Shown: piece after piece, positions 28,570 through 38,625 of the stretch
Numbering within the stretch: the first letter of the stretch is position 1
Layout of the letters: each line of letters starts with the position of its first letter
NCBI GenBank assembly: GCA_965652645.1
Contig: CBFGXE010000007.1
Coordinates: forward strand, 1 to 64,000
Source: ZC4RG30 sp965652645
GTDB lineage: Bacteria; Pseudomonadota; Gammaproteobacteria; Steroidobacterales; Steroidobacteraceae
Reading direction: 5' to 3'
Length of the DNA stretch: 64,000 bases
Translations under genes and position numbers: made by a program
Notes under the pieces: model-generated
What the model was told of the DNA's origin: nothing
Database searches by the model: none
The model's input: the letters and a program-made list of their open reading frames with translations, nothing else

Positions 28570-29316
28570 TCAGCGGAAGAAACTGGAGGCAAGCGTGCCC
28601 ATCACCAGCGACCAGCCGTCCACCAGAACGAACAGCATGATCTTGAAGGGCAGCGAGATGAGCACCGGGGACAGCATCATCATGCCCATCGACATCAGCA
28701 CGCTGGCCACCACCAGGTCGATGATCACGAAGGGAATGAACAGCAGGAAGCCGATCTGGAAGGCGGTCTTCAGCTCGCTGGTGGCAAAGGCCGGCACCAG
28801 CACTGACAGCGGCACGTCCTCGGGAGAGTCGTAACCCTCGCCGCCGGCGATGCCCACGAAGGTGGCGATGTCGCTCTCGCGGGTCTGCTCCAGCATGAAC
28901 TGCTTCAGCGGCACCACGGCGCGCTGCAGGGCCTCGGTGGTCTCGATGGTGCCCGCCATGTAGGGCTGCACGGCCTCGGTGTTGATGGTGCCGATCACCG
29001 GCGCCATCACGAAGAAGGTGAGGAACAGGGCCAGGCCCACCAGCACCTGGTTGGGCGGCGCCTGCCCGGCACCGATGGCCTGGCGCAGGATGGCCAGCAC
29101 GATCACGATGCGCGTGAAGGCGGTCATCATCAGCAGGATGGACGGCAGCAGCGTCACCGCCGTCATCAGGATGAGCAGCTGCAGCGTCAGCGAGTAGCTC
29201 TGGCCACCGGGCTCGCCCTCCACCACCACCGCAGGGATGCCGGGGGCGGCAGCAGCCGCGAGGCCGGGCAGCAGCACCACGGCCAGCGCTGCGAGCAGCG
29301 GCAGGAATCGCTTCAC
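28570..29316 (-). CDS. fliP: Flagellar export channel protein FliP
   Basis: Core of the export pore, 248 residues. A cleavable signal peptide (residues 1-22) is typical of FliP. The mature part has four hydrophobic segments, with FTRIVIVLAILRQAIGAGQA, PPNQVLVGLALFLTFFVMAP and FIPFVIIDLVVASVLMSMGM as clear family blocks. Its start overlaps the fliO stop by 4 bp. Confidence 0.97.
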   Translation of the reverse strand: MKRFLPLLAALAVVLLPGLAAAAAPGIPAVVVEGEPGGQSYSLTLQLLILMTAVTLLPSILLMMTAFTRIVIVLAILRQAIGAGQAPPNQVLVGLALFLTFFVMAPVIGTINTEAVQPYMAGTIETTEALQRAVVPLKQFMLEQTRESDIATFVGIAGGEGYDSPEDVPLSVLVPAFATSELKTAFQIGFLLFIPFVIIDLVVASVLMSMGMMMLSPVLISLPFKIMLFVLVDGWSLVMGTLASSFFR

Positions 29317-29774
29317 TTGCCGAGGCTCCGGCGCAGCAGGTCGGTGAAACGCGGCGGCAATGGCGACGCCGCGCCTGCGGGCGGGGGCGTGGAATCCGCT
29401 TCCGCCGGCAGGGTCTGCAGCAGGCTCACCTGCCCGGCGGCCACGCCGAGCAGCAGGCGCGAGCCGGCCACGCGCACGATGACCACGCGCTCCTTCGTGC
29501 CGACGGCGGCCTGGGCCAGCACCTCGATGCCATCGTTGCCACCGGCGGTGAATCCCCGCATGCGCTTGAAGAACCAGGCCACGGCGAACACGGCCGCCAG
29601 CACCAGCACCAGCGCCAGCATCACCTGGCCGATGCCCGAGGCAGTTCCCTGCGTGGTGGTGGTCGTCACGTCCGGTGCCGCGAAGCGGCGTGGCGCAGTG
29701 GATTCCGCGGCGAACAGCGCCGGCGCGTACAGCAGGCAGGCGACGGTCAGGCGCGCGGCCAGGGAGTGTTTCAT
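29313..29774 (-). CDS. fliO: Flagellar protein FliO
   Basis: Bitopic inner-membrane protein of 153 residues that assists assembly of the FliP ring. A signal-like N-terminus (1-22) is followed by a membrane helix (IGQVMLALVLVLAAVFAVAWFF) and a cytosolic domain with GNDGIEVLAQAAVGTKERVV and GSRLLLGVAAGQVSLL. It sits between fliN and fliP in the standard order. Confidence 0.93.
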   Translation of the reverse strand: MKHSLAARLTVACLLYAPALFAAESTAPRRFAAPDVTTTTTQGTASGIGQVMLALVLVLAAVFAVAWFFKRMRGFTAGGNDGIEVLAQAAVGTKERVVIVRVAGSRLLLGVAAGQVSLLQTLPAEADSTPPPAGAASPLPPRFTDLLRRSLGK

Positions 29775-29785
29775 CGGGAAATGGA

Positions 29786-30136
29786 CTACTTCAGCTTGCG
29801 GATGCGTTCGGCCGGGCTCACCACGTCGGTGAGGCGGATGCCGAACTTCTCGTTGACCACCACGACCTCGCCGTGGGCCACGAGCGTGCCATTGACGAAC
29901 ACGTCCAGCGGGTCACCCGCGGCGCGTTCCAGTTCCACCACGGATCCCTGGTTCAGCTGCAACAGGCTGCGGATGGGCAGCCGCGAGCGGCCGACTTCCA
30001 GCGATAGCGTGACGGGCACGTCCAGGATGACGTCCAGGTTCAGGTCGCGCCCCTGCGTCCCGCCGGACAGCATGCGGTCTTCGGCGATGGCCTGCGCGGC
30101 ATTGAGGGCACTTGCGTTCGGGGTATCGCTGCTCAT
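29786..30136 (-). CDS. fliN: Flagellar motor switch protein FliN, first copy (canonical position)
   Basis: A 116-residue C-ring/export-dock protein with an N-terminal extension (residues 1 to about 38) and a C-terminal SpoA domain (VTLSLEVGRSRLPIRSLLQL, GSVVELERAAGDPLDVFVN). It lies 8 bp after fliL and 11 bp before fliO, with fliM absent in between, although fliL-fliM-fliN is the usual order. A second, shorter FliN is encoded next to fliM at 16202-16477. The N-terminal extension may bind FliH and so serve export, as in enteric FliN (inference). Confidence 0.95.
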   Translation of the reverse strand: MSSDTPNASALNAAQAIAEDRMLSGGTQGRDLNLDVILDVPVTLSLEVGRSRLPIRSLLQLNQGSVVELERAAGDPLDVFVNGTLVAHGEVVVVNEKFGIRLTDVVSPAERIRKLK

Positions 30137-30144
30137 GGATCGGC

Positions 30145-30651
30145 CTACTGCATGACGAAACTGGTGAAGTACACGGCCTCGAGGGCCGCGGGCTTGCCAC
30201 CTTCGGCGGCGATCACCTTGCGCACCGCCTCCAGCGTGGCATTGCGCAGGGCTTCCTTGCCTTCGGGAGTGGAGACATCCGCCACGCGCTGGTTGCCGAA
30301 CAGCAGCAGCAGGTCGTTGCGCACGATGGGATCCAGGTGTTGCAGCTGCGTGGCCAGCCCGGCATCGCGGGTCATCAGCTGCACGGAGACCTGCAGGAAG
30401 CGCGCGGGGGAGCCCGGGGCGAAGTTGGCCACGAACGGCGGATCCAGCTCGACGAAGATGGCCGGCGACTTCACTTCCGCCTTCGTCTCCCTGGCGGCGG
30501 CCTTTCCGGCCTCACCCTCGGCGGGCGCGCCACCGAGCAGCATGTACGCGCCGGCGCCACCACCACCCAGCACCAGCACGCTGGCGAGGGCGATGATCAG
30601 GCCCTTGCGGGACTTCTTCGGCGCTTCGGCGGAGGTGTTCTCTTCGGACAT
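30145..30651 (-). CDS. fliL: Flagellar basal body protein FliL
   Basis: Single-pass membrane protein of 168 residues that surrounds and supports stators. A short cytosolic N-terminus (MSEENTSAEAPKKSRK), a membrane helix (GLIIALASVLVLGGGGAGAYML) and a periplasmic stomatin-like domain (FVELDPPFVANFAPGSPARF, then LRNATLEAVRKVI) are visible. The ATG at 30651 is chosen as it gives the normal N-terminus. It is first in the export-gate operon and is preceded by a perfect sigma-54 element. Confidence 0.95.
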   Translation of the reverse strand: MSEENTSAEAPKKSRKGLIIALASVLVLGGGGAGAYMLLGGAPAEGEAGKAAARETKAEVKSPAIFVELDPPFVANFAPGSPARFLQVSVQLMTRDAGLATQLQHLDPIVRNDLLLLFGNQRVADVSTPEGKEALRNATLEAVRKVIAAEGGKPAALEAVYFTSFVMQ

Positions 30652-30696
30652 GGTCGGCTGCCTTGCTGGTTGCCAGAACGGTTGCGAGGGGAAATT

Positions 30697-30711
30697 GCAA
30701 GGCCTGTGCCA
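30697..30711 (-). promoter_or_regulatory. Sigma-54 promoter of the fliL operon
   Basis: Minus-strand TGGCAC-AGGCC-TTGC, a full match to the consensus TGGCAC-N5-TTGC. The predicted start is about 30685, giving a leader of about 34 nt for fliL. Confidence 0.82.
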
Positions 30712-30770
30712 CGCCCCTGACACAGCATCCAAGTCATTGAGCAGCAGGGAAATTCAGGCACTTTCCCGAC

Positions 30771-30786
30771 TGTGACCTGGCGCACA
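30771..30786. promoter_or_regulatory. CRP-type palindrome upstream of fliL
   Basis: TGTGA-CCTGGC-GCACA, flanked by CCCGAC and GTCGGG arms that extend the dyad (30765-30794). Its centre is about 93 bp upstream of the predicted fliL start. It could serve as an activator site or, on the minus strand, as part of a hairpin after fliK. Confidence 0.4.
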
Positions 30787-30804
30787 GCGTCGGGAATCTG
30801 TCAG

Positions 30805-30823
30805 GCGCCGGGAGGCCCGGCGC
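30805..30823 (-). terminator. Hairpin immediately after fliK
   Basis: GCGCCGGG-AGG-CCCGGCGC, a perfect 8-bp GC stem with a 3-nt loop, starting 4 bp past the fliK stop. No T-run follows, so it may stall or protect the 3' end rather than be a full intrinsic terminator. Confidence 0.5.
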
Positions 30824-30826
30824 GGA

Positions 30827-31834
30827 TCAGGCGTAGAGATCGAGCAGCGCGCTTGAGACCTGCCGCACACCCACGGCCGCGGGCTGGGCCGGCGCGGCAT
30901 CGCCCGCGCCATCGCCGCCGGCGAATTGCGTGTCCTCGGCGGCGGATCGACGCGGAGCCTCTTCGGAAACCCCGGCATGCCCCAGCGACAGTCCGGCCTC
31001 GCCGAACAGCTCGCGCAGGCGCGGCATGGCCTCGGCCAGCGCGGCGCGCGTGTCGGCATGCTGCGCGCCGAACCAGACATTGGCCGTGCTCTGGTGGACG
31101 CTGATGCGCACCTCCAGCGGCCCCAGGTGCTCGGGTGACAGCGTGAGCGAACCCTCCTGCTGCCCGCGCGCCGACATCATCACCAGGCGCGTGCCCAGCT
31201 CATCGGCCCAGCGCGGCGTGCCGACATTGGCACGCAGCGCCTGTTCCAGCGACGTGGCGGTGGTCGCGGGGGCAACTGTCACTGCGGAAGAGCCCGCCGC
31301 GGGTTGCACCATCAGGCCCGGCAGCTCTGCGGCTGCCAGACGCAGGCCTGGCTGTGACTCGCCCCTGCCTCCCGCAAGCAGCGGATCCAGCTGGCGCAGC
31401 AGGTCGTCGGCCGCGCCGGTGTCCCCGCCCTCCGCGGCGGTCTTTTCCGCGGTGATCTGGCCGAGCAATGCCTCCTGCAGCGCGTCGGCTTCGAGCGCCT
31501 GCGCCATCGCATCCGGCGCGATTTCGCCTTCGCCCGGCAGGATATCGGCCGTATCCGGCTGGCCGGATGCGCCCTCGCCTTCGCCCCCGCCGGTGGCAGC
31601 CGCAGTCGGGAAAAACCCGGCCAGCAGTTGCGCCAGGCCTTCCGGCAGCGTTTCCCCCGGGGACTCCTCCTGCCTGTCGCGTGCCGCTTCCACGTCGGCG
31701 CCTTCGGCGGCGGGTGCGCCCAGCAGCGAGAGGAAGTCGCGCGAGCCCGTCGGGGCTGGTTCCGCCGCCGCGCCCCGCGGCTGGGCCGGGGGCGTGGCAA
31801 CGCGCAATGGACTGGCTGTTCCCATGGTATTCAC
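30827..31834 (-). CDS. fliK: Flagellar hook-length control protein FliK
   Basis: Molecular ruler and substrate-switch trigger acting with FlhB. The 335-residue protein has a long Ala/Pro/Gly-rich N-terminal part and the conserved C-terminal Flg_hook domain (WADELGTRLVMMSARGQQEG, LTLSPEHLGPLEVRISVHQS, LREAlike LRELFGEAGLSLGHAGVSEE). The GTG at 31834 overlaps the fliJ stop by 4 bp, matching the coupling pattern of this operon; the ATG at 31825 is an alternative start with GGAG upstream. It closes the fliE-to-fliK run. Confidence 0.9.
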   Translation of the reverse strand: MNTMGTASPLRVATPPAQPRGAAAEPAPTGSRDFLSLLGAPAAEGADVEAARDRQEESPGETLPEGLAQLLAGFFPTAAATGGGEGEGASGQPDTADILPGEGEIAPDAMAQALEADALQEALLGQITAEKTAAEGGDTGAADDLLRQLDPLLAGGRGESQPGLRLAAAELPGLMVQPAAGSSAVTVAPATTATSLEQALRANVGTPRWADELGTRLVMMSARGQQEGSLTLSPEHLGPLEVRISVHQSTANVWFGAQHADTRAALAEAMPRLRELFGEAGLSLGHAGVSEEAPRRSAAEDTQFAGGDGAGDAAPAQPAAVGVRQVSSALLDLYA

Positions 31835-32283
31835 TCCGTCAGGCTCCGCGCAGCGAGCGCGGCGCGCTGCGCCCGCTCATCCGTATCTTTCTGGTCCCGG
31901 CGCTCGCCGGCCCTGATCTCGGCCACCTGCCAGCGTTGCACCACCGAATCAACCGCCTTCACCTGGCGCGCCGCACCCTGCCAGTTGCGGCGGCTGCCGG
32001 CAGTCTGCTCGCGCGCGGTGGCCACGACCTGCTCCTGCTGGCGCAGCGCCTCGTCGAGGCGTGCGAGGAAAGCCTGGAAATCGCGCAACGCGCGCACCGA
32101 GGTGCCATCCTCCACGCGCTTGCGGTAGGCACACATGTACTCGCCCCGGTAGGTGCGCAACTCTTCCAGCCGTGCCTCGGCATCAGCCAGGCGGCGCTGT
32201 GCATCGCCGAGCTCGCGGGCGCGGGTCTTCTCGGCTTCGCCGAACAGGCGCTGCACCGGCGCCATGCGTTCCGAGCGCGTCAT
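31831..32283 (-). CDS. fliJ: Flagellar export protein FliJ
   Basis: Coiled-coil export chaperone/escort of 150 residues that enters the FliI ring. The sequence is almost wholly helical and highly charged (EAEKTRARELGDAQRRLADA, FQAFLARLDEALRQQEQVVA), as expected. It overlaps fliI by 4 bp at its start and fliK at its end. Confidence 0.93.
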   Translation of the reverse strand: MTRSERMAPVQRLFGEAEKTRARELGDAQRRLADAEARLEELRTYRGEYMCAYRKRVEDGTSVRALRDFQAFLARLDEALRQQEQVVATAREQTAGSRRNWQGAARQVKAVDSVVQRWQVAEIRAGERRDQKDTDERAQRAALAARSLTE

Positions 32284-33629
32284 CCAGCCTCTCCGATGAG
32301 TTCGGCCAGCTGCGCGACACTGGCATCGTAGGACACCTGCTCGTGCAGGTCCTGCCGCAGGAACTCGTTGAGCTGCGGATGGGCGGCGATGGCCGCATCG
32401 ATGCGCGGGTCGCTGCCGGCACGATAGGCGCCGATGGCGACCAGGTCGCGGTTGTGTTCATACAGCGAGAGCAGGCGCTTGAGCTCGCGCGCCTGCCTGA
32501 GCTGCGCCTGCGGCACGATGTCGTGCATCACGCGGCTGATGGAGGCTTCCACGTCGATGGCAGGATAGTGACCGGACTCGGCGATGCGCCGCGACAGCAC
32601 GATATGCCCGTCGAGGATGGCCCGCGCGCTGTCGGCGATGGGATCCTGCTGATCGTCACCCTCGGTGAGCACCGTGTAGAACGCGGTGATGGATCCGGCG
32701 TCGGCACCCGCATTGCCGGCCCGCTCCACCAGCTGCGGCAGCTTCGCGAACACCGAGGGCGGATAACCCTTGGTGGCCGGCGCCTCGCCGATCGCCAGCC
32801 CGATCTCGCGCTGCGCCTGCGCGAAGCGCGTGAGGGAGTCCATGATCAGGAGCACATTGTGGCCCTGGTCCCGGAAATGCTCGGCAATGGCCGTGGCGCG
32901 CCAGGCGCCATGCAGGCGCAGCAGCGGCGGGCTGTCGGCTGGCGCGGCGACCACGACGGCACGCGCGCGGCCCTCCTCGCCCAGGATCTTCTCGATGAAT
33001 TCCTTCACCTCGCGGCCGCGCTCGCCAATCAGGCCGACCACGATCACATCGGCCTCGGTGTAGCGGGCCATCATGCCCAGCAGCACGCTCTTGCCCACGC
33101 CGCTGCCGGCAAAAAGACCCAGGCGCTGGCCGCGGCCCACCGTCAGCAGGGAGTTGATGGCACGCACGCCCACATCCAGGGGGCGGGAGATCGGCTCGCG
33201 GGCCAGCGGATTCAGCGGCGTGCCGGTGAGGCGCACGCGACCATCCGCGAAGATGGGCCCGCGGCCATCCAGCGGAGCGCCGGCGCCGTCGATCACGCGG
33301 CCGAGCAGTTCCGGTCCCACCTTCACATAGCCGGCGCCGTGGCGCGGCACCACGCGCGCGCCCGGCTTCACGCCGTGCACGTCGCCGGTGGGCATCAGGT
33401 ACAACCGCTCGCCGGAAAATCCGACCACCTCGGCCTCGATCGACTCGCCATTGGCGGCGCTGACTTCACAGCGGTCGCCGACGGCGGCCTGGCAACCCAG
33501 TGCCTCCAGCGTGAGGCCGATCATCCGGTTGAGCTGGCCTTCCACTGCCGGCTCGGGCAGCGTGGCGGCGATGTCCAGCGAACGCGCGAGCTGGTCGCGC
33601 CAGGCAATGGTGCGTGCAGCGGCGTTCAA
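32280..33629 (-). CDS. fliI: Flagellum-specific ATPase FliI
   Basis: Export ATPase of 449 residues related to the F1 beta subunit. The Walker A motif AGSGVGKS lies at 174-181, Walker B in NVLLIMDSLTRFAQAQREI, and the signature SGHYPAIDVEASISR is present. The N-terminal beta-barrel domain (residues 1 to about 100) is complete. It overlaps fliH and fliJ by 4 bp each. Confidence 0.98.
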   Translation of the reverse strand: MNAAARTIAWRDQLARSLDIAATLPEPAVEGQLNRMIGLTLEALGCQAAVGDRCEVSAANGESIEAEVVGFSGERLYLMPTGDVHGVKPGARVVPRHGAGYVKVGPELLGRVIDGAGAPLDGRGPIFADGRVRLTGTPLNPLAREPISRPLDVGVRAINSLLTVGRGQRLGLFAGSGVGKSVLLGMMARYTEADVIVVGLIGERGREVKEFIEKILGEEGRARAVVVAAPADSPPLLRLHGAWRATAIAEHFRDQGHNVLLIMDSLTRFAQAQREIGLAIGEAPATKGYPPSVFAKLPQLVERAGNAGADAGSITAFYTVLTEGDDQQDPIADSARAILDGHIVLSRRIAESGHYPAIDVEASISRVMHDIVPQAQLRQARELKRLLSLYEHNRDLVAIGAYRAGSDPRIDAAIAAHPQLNEFLRQDLHEQVSYDASVAQLAELIGEAG

Positions 33630-34306
33630 GTGACCTCTCCTTCGCGGGGCCGGGCCCGCTCTTCGCCGACGAGCGCCGTGAGCGCCTCGTTGAGGCGGGT
33701 TTCCACGCGTGCATCCAGGCGCGCGAAGTCCGTGTGCACGCGGCAGTCGCCGCGACCCAGCGCGGCATCCTCGATGATGCTCCAGGCCGCCTCGGGCCCG
33801 GCGGCCGGCAAGCGTTCGCGCAGCAGCGCTGCGTCCTCGGGATTGAGCACCACGCGCAACCCCTGCGTGCTGGCGGGCAGCAGCGCCACCGTGGCGCGCA
33901 CGATGCCGATGATCTGCGCGGGATCCATGCGCAGTTCGCGCCGCACCACGGCGCGCGCTATGCGCACCGCCAGGGTGGCGATCTGCTCATGCACCTGGTC
34001 ATCCAGCTGGGCCAGCGGCCGGGACAATGCCTCGAGCATGGCCCCGCAGGCGCGGCTGCGTTCCTCAAGCGCGGCAGTCCGCGCGGCAATCTCCTTCTGC
34101 GCGGCAGCCAGTCCCGCGGCGCGGCCGGCCGCTTCGGCTTCTGCGTAGAGGCGCCGTTCCTCCTCGCGCTGCGCCTCGGAGCGGCGGGTGATGCGGGCGG
34201 AGGCCAGCGCGCCATCGACGATCAGCGGCGCGGTCCAGGCGCGGGGGTCGGCGGGCACTGCGGCCGGCGCCGCGTCAGTGGCAGCCATGTGCGTGCCGCC
34301 CGTCAC
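33626..34306 (-). CDS. fliH: Flagellar export stator protein FliH
   Basis: Regulator of FliI that docks the ATPase to the C-ring through FliN. 226 residues from the GTG at 34306, which overlaps the fliF stop in GTGA; the ATG at 34288 is an alternative start. An Ala/Glu-rich helix (EEERRLYAEAEAAGRAAGLAA) leads into the V-ATPase E-like C-terminal domain (LAVRIARAVVRRELRMDPAQ, LRVVLNPEDAALLRERLPAA). fliG, usually between fliF and fliH, is absent here. Confidence 0.93.
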   Translation of the reverse strand: MTGGTHMAATDAAPAAVPADPRAWTAPLIVDGALASARITRRSEAQREEERRLYAEAEAAGRAAGLAAAQKEIAARTAALEERSRACGAMLEALSRPLAQLDDQVHEQIATLAVRIARAVVRRELRMDPAQIIGIVRATVALLPASTQGLRVVLNPEDAALLRERLPAAGPEAAWSIIEDAALGRGDCRVHTDFARLDARVETRLNEALTALVGEERARPREGEVT

Positions 34307-35907
34307 TCATCGTTCTCCACCCAGTCCTTCACGACCTGTGCAACGCGCGCCGGATCCTTGGCCACGATGCCGCGCGCCTGCGCGATCTGTTGCTCATACG
34401 CGATGGTTCCGGCAGGACGGCTGGCCACGCTGTTCGCCCCGGCCGCCGCGGCTGCGGGCAGCTGCATGGGCGGCGCCAGGGCGGCCTTCACCGAGCTGCC
34501 GAGGCTGCGGACCAGCGGCCGCACGATGTACAGCAGCAGCAGCACCACGACCACGAGGCCAGCCAGCAGGCGCGCGATGTCGCGCACCATCGGGTTGTCC
34601 CAGATGGGCGGGGATGAGATCTCCGGCACTTCGGCCACTTCCTGCAGGAAACTCTGGTTCACCACGGACACCCGGTCACCGCGCGCCTCATCAAAGCCCA
34701 CCGCGTCCCGCACCAGCGCCGTGATGCGCGCGATCTGGTCCTCGCTGAGCGGCGCCTCGGTGACCTTGCCGTCCTCGGTGGTGGTGCGCAGGTTGTCGAT
34801 CACCACCGCGGCCGACAGGCGCTGCAGGCGGCCGGCAGGCTGGCGCGTGTAGGCCACCGTGCGGTCGATCTCGTAGTTGCGGGTGGCCTGGCGCGAGGCA
34901 TTCTCCGGTCCCGCGGCCGCCGCGACCGGTCCCGCTGCGGCAGGCTGTTCACCCGGCGGCAGTGCCACGCCACCCTGTGGCGGCTGGTTGGTCAGCGCAC
35001 CCGGCACGCCACGCGGGCCGGCGGCGGAGGCACTCAGGTCCTCGCTGGTCTGTTCACTGCGCACCACCTGGCTCTCGGGCCGGTACTGCTCGCGCGCCTC
35101 CTCGGTGGTGGCCATCTCGATCTGCGCCACCACCTGCGCGCGCACCCGGCCCGGGCCGAGCAGCGGGGTAAGCAGCGAGACGATGCGCTGGGAGTAGTCC
35201 TCCTCCAGGCGGCGCGCGATTTCCATCTGCTGCTCGCGCGCTGCAAATTCGTTGTTTTCCTGCGGCGAGGACAGCAGGCGCCCCTGGCTGTCGACCACCG
35301 TCACCTGGCCTGCGGCAAGTTCGGGGATGCTCGAGGCCACCAGGTTCACGATGGCCTCCACCTGGCCACGATCCAGGCGCTGGCCGGCATGCAGCTGCAG
35401 GAACACCGAAGCACTGGCCGGCCGGCGGTCACGCACGAAGGCGGACTGCTGCGGCACTGCCAGGTGCACACGCGCACCCTGCACCGGCTTCAGGCTGGCG
35501 ATCGTGCGCGCCAGCTCGGTCTCGATGGCATGCTGGTAGCGGGCATTCTCCATGAACTGGCTCTGGCCGAAGCCGCCGTCCTTCTCCATCAGCGAGAAAC
35601 CGCCGGAGGCCGGCAGGCCCTTGGCAGCCAGGCCCATGCGGGCCTCGGTCACACGCTCCGAGGGCACGAGCACGGCGCCGTGCTCCACCTTGTAGGGGAT
35701 GCCGGACTGGTCCAGCGACTGCGCCAGCTGCGCCGCGTCGGCATCGCTGAGATTGCCGAACAGCAGGCTGTAGCTGGGTGCCTGCGACCACAGGGCGATG
35801 CCCACGCCCGCCGCCACTGCGGCGGCAACACCGAGCATCAGCAGCAGGGGCTTCAGTCCCGCCAGCGCAGGTGCGGTTTTCAGGGGAACGGCAACTTCGG
35901 AACTCAT
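34303..35907 (-). CDS. fliF: Flagellar MS-ring protein FliF
   Basis: Membrane ring on which the flagellum is built, 534 residues. Membrane helices lie near 19-42 (LLLMLGVAAAVAAGVGIALW) and 455-475 (IARLLAGLVVVVLLLLYIV). The ring-building motifs between them include EHGAVLVPSERVTEARMGLA and RVHLAVPQQSAFVRDRRPAS. The acidic C-terminal tail (VAQVVKDWVENDE) is the FliG-binding segment, so FliF is intact despite fliG being encoded 16 kb away. It follows fliE by 16 bp. Confidence 0.97.
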   Translation of the reverse strand: MSSEVAVPLKTAPALAGLKPLLLMLGVAAAVAAGVGIALWSQAPSYSLLFGNLSDADAAQLAQSLDQSGIPYKVEHGAVLVPSERVTEARMGLAAKGLPASGGFSLMEKDGGFGQSQFMENARYQHAIETELARTIASLKPVQGARVHLAVPQQSAFVRDRRPASASVFLQLHAGQRLDRGQVEAIVNLVASSIPELAAGQVTVVDSQGRLLSSPQENNEFAAREQQMEIARRLEEDYSQRIVSLLTPLLGPGRVRAQVVAQIEMATTEEAREQYRPESQVVRSEQTSEDLSASAAGPRGVPGALTNQPPQGGVALPPGEQPAAAGPVAAAAGPENASRQATRNYEIDRTVAYTRQPAGRLQRLSAAVVIDNLRTTTEDGKVTEAPLSEDQIARITALVRDAVGFDEARGDRVSVVNQSFLQEVAEVPEISSPPIWDNPMVRDIARLLAGLVVVVLLLLYIVRPLVRSLGSSVKAALAPPMQLPAAAAAGANSVASRPAGTIAYEQQIAQARGIVAKDPARVAQVVKDWVENDE

Positions 35908-35923
35908 GGCTTGGCCTTATGCA

Positions 35924-36262
35924 TCAGATGGGCATGTTCATGATTTCCTGGTACGCACTGACCAGGCGGTTTCGGACCTCCACCGTGGCGCGGAACGCCA
36001 CCGAGGCCTTGTTCGATTCGAGCATCACCTGCGAGAGCTCAACGCCCGGATCACCGCGCTCGAAGCGCGTGGCCAGGTCGTTGGATTTCGCCTGCGCCTG
36101 GTTCACGGCATCGAGGCCCTGCTTCAGCACGGTGGCAAAGCTGGCTCCGCCGGCTGCCGCAGGGGCGGCCGGGTTCTTCACCGCGGCGGGCGCGCCGATC
36201 TTCGTCTGCTGCTGCAGGGCACGGATCTGCGCCAGCACGCTGTCGATCTGCAGGTTGCTCAT
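35924..36262 (-). CDS. fliE: Flagellar hook-basal body complex protein FliE
   Basis: Rod-MS ring adaptor of 112 residues, with the C-terminal conserved part LSQVMLESNKASVAFRATVE followed by VRNRLVSAYQEIMNMPI. It lies 17 bp after the FleR-like gene and may be read from the promoter of that gene; I see no clear separate sigma-54 element in the short gap. Confidence 0.95.
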   Translation of the reverse strand: MSNLQIDSVLAQIRALQQQTKIGAPAAVKNPAAPAAAGGASFATVLKQGLDAVNQAQAKSNDLATRFERGDPGVELSQVMLESNKASVAFRATVEVRNRLVSAYQEIMNMPI

Positions 36263-36279
36263 GTCGGTTACCAGTGGGT

Positions 36280-37290
<1,011 letters not shown>

Positions 37291-37303
37291 GCCATGGGGG
37301 AGA

Positions 37304-37318
37304 GCAAGTTCCGTGCCG
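37304..37318 (-). promoter_or_regulatory. Sigma-54 promoter of the FleR-like gene
   Basis: Minus-strand CGGCAC-GGAAC-TTGC; only the first base differs from consensus. The predicted start is about 37292 and the ATG is at 37290, suggesting a leaderless mRNA that could continue into fliE-fliK. Confidence 0.78.
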
Positions 37319-37336
37319 GCCAGACCCTTCCCATCA

Positions 37337-37352
37337 GGTGAAGCGCGTCACG
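37337..37352. promoter_or_regulatory. GTGA-N6-TCAC site upstream of the FleR-like gene
   Basis: GGTGA-AGCGCG-TCACG, the same dyad as near fliG and flgB but with one changed base in each half. Its centre is about 52 bp upstream of the predicted sigma-54 start. Confidence 0.4.
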
Positions 37353-37370
37353 GTTTTCGAGGCCGTCGCG

Positions 37371-38543
<1,173 letters not shown>

Positions 38544-38599
38544 TAACCCGTCTTCAGTTCTTGTCAGGAGGACGGGGAGGATTGTTGCCGAATGGCGGC

Positions 38600-38613
38600 G
38601 TCAGAAAAGTGAC
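38600..38613. promoter_or_regulatory. FleQ-box-like site upstream of the fleQ homologue
   Basis: GTCA-GAAAAG-TGAC, which fits the P. aeruginosa FleQ consensus as I recall it (GTCA, six bases rich in A/T, TGAC). It lies about 60 bp upstream of the fleQ-like ATG, suggesting autoregulation. Confidence 0.5.
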
Positions 38614-38624
38614 GCATGGCGTCA
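38610..38624 (-). terminator. Hairpin at the 3' end of the PilZ gene
   Basis: On the minus strand TGACGC-CAT-GCGTCA followed by CTTTTCT, directly after the stop at 38626. It is a short stem with a weak T-run. The same bases overlap the FleQ-box-like site. Confidence 0.4.
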
Positions 38625-38625
38625 A

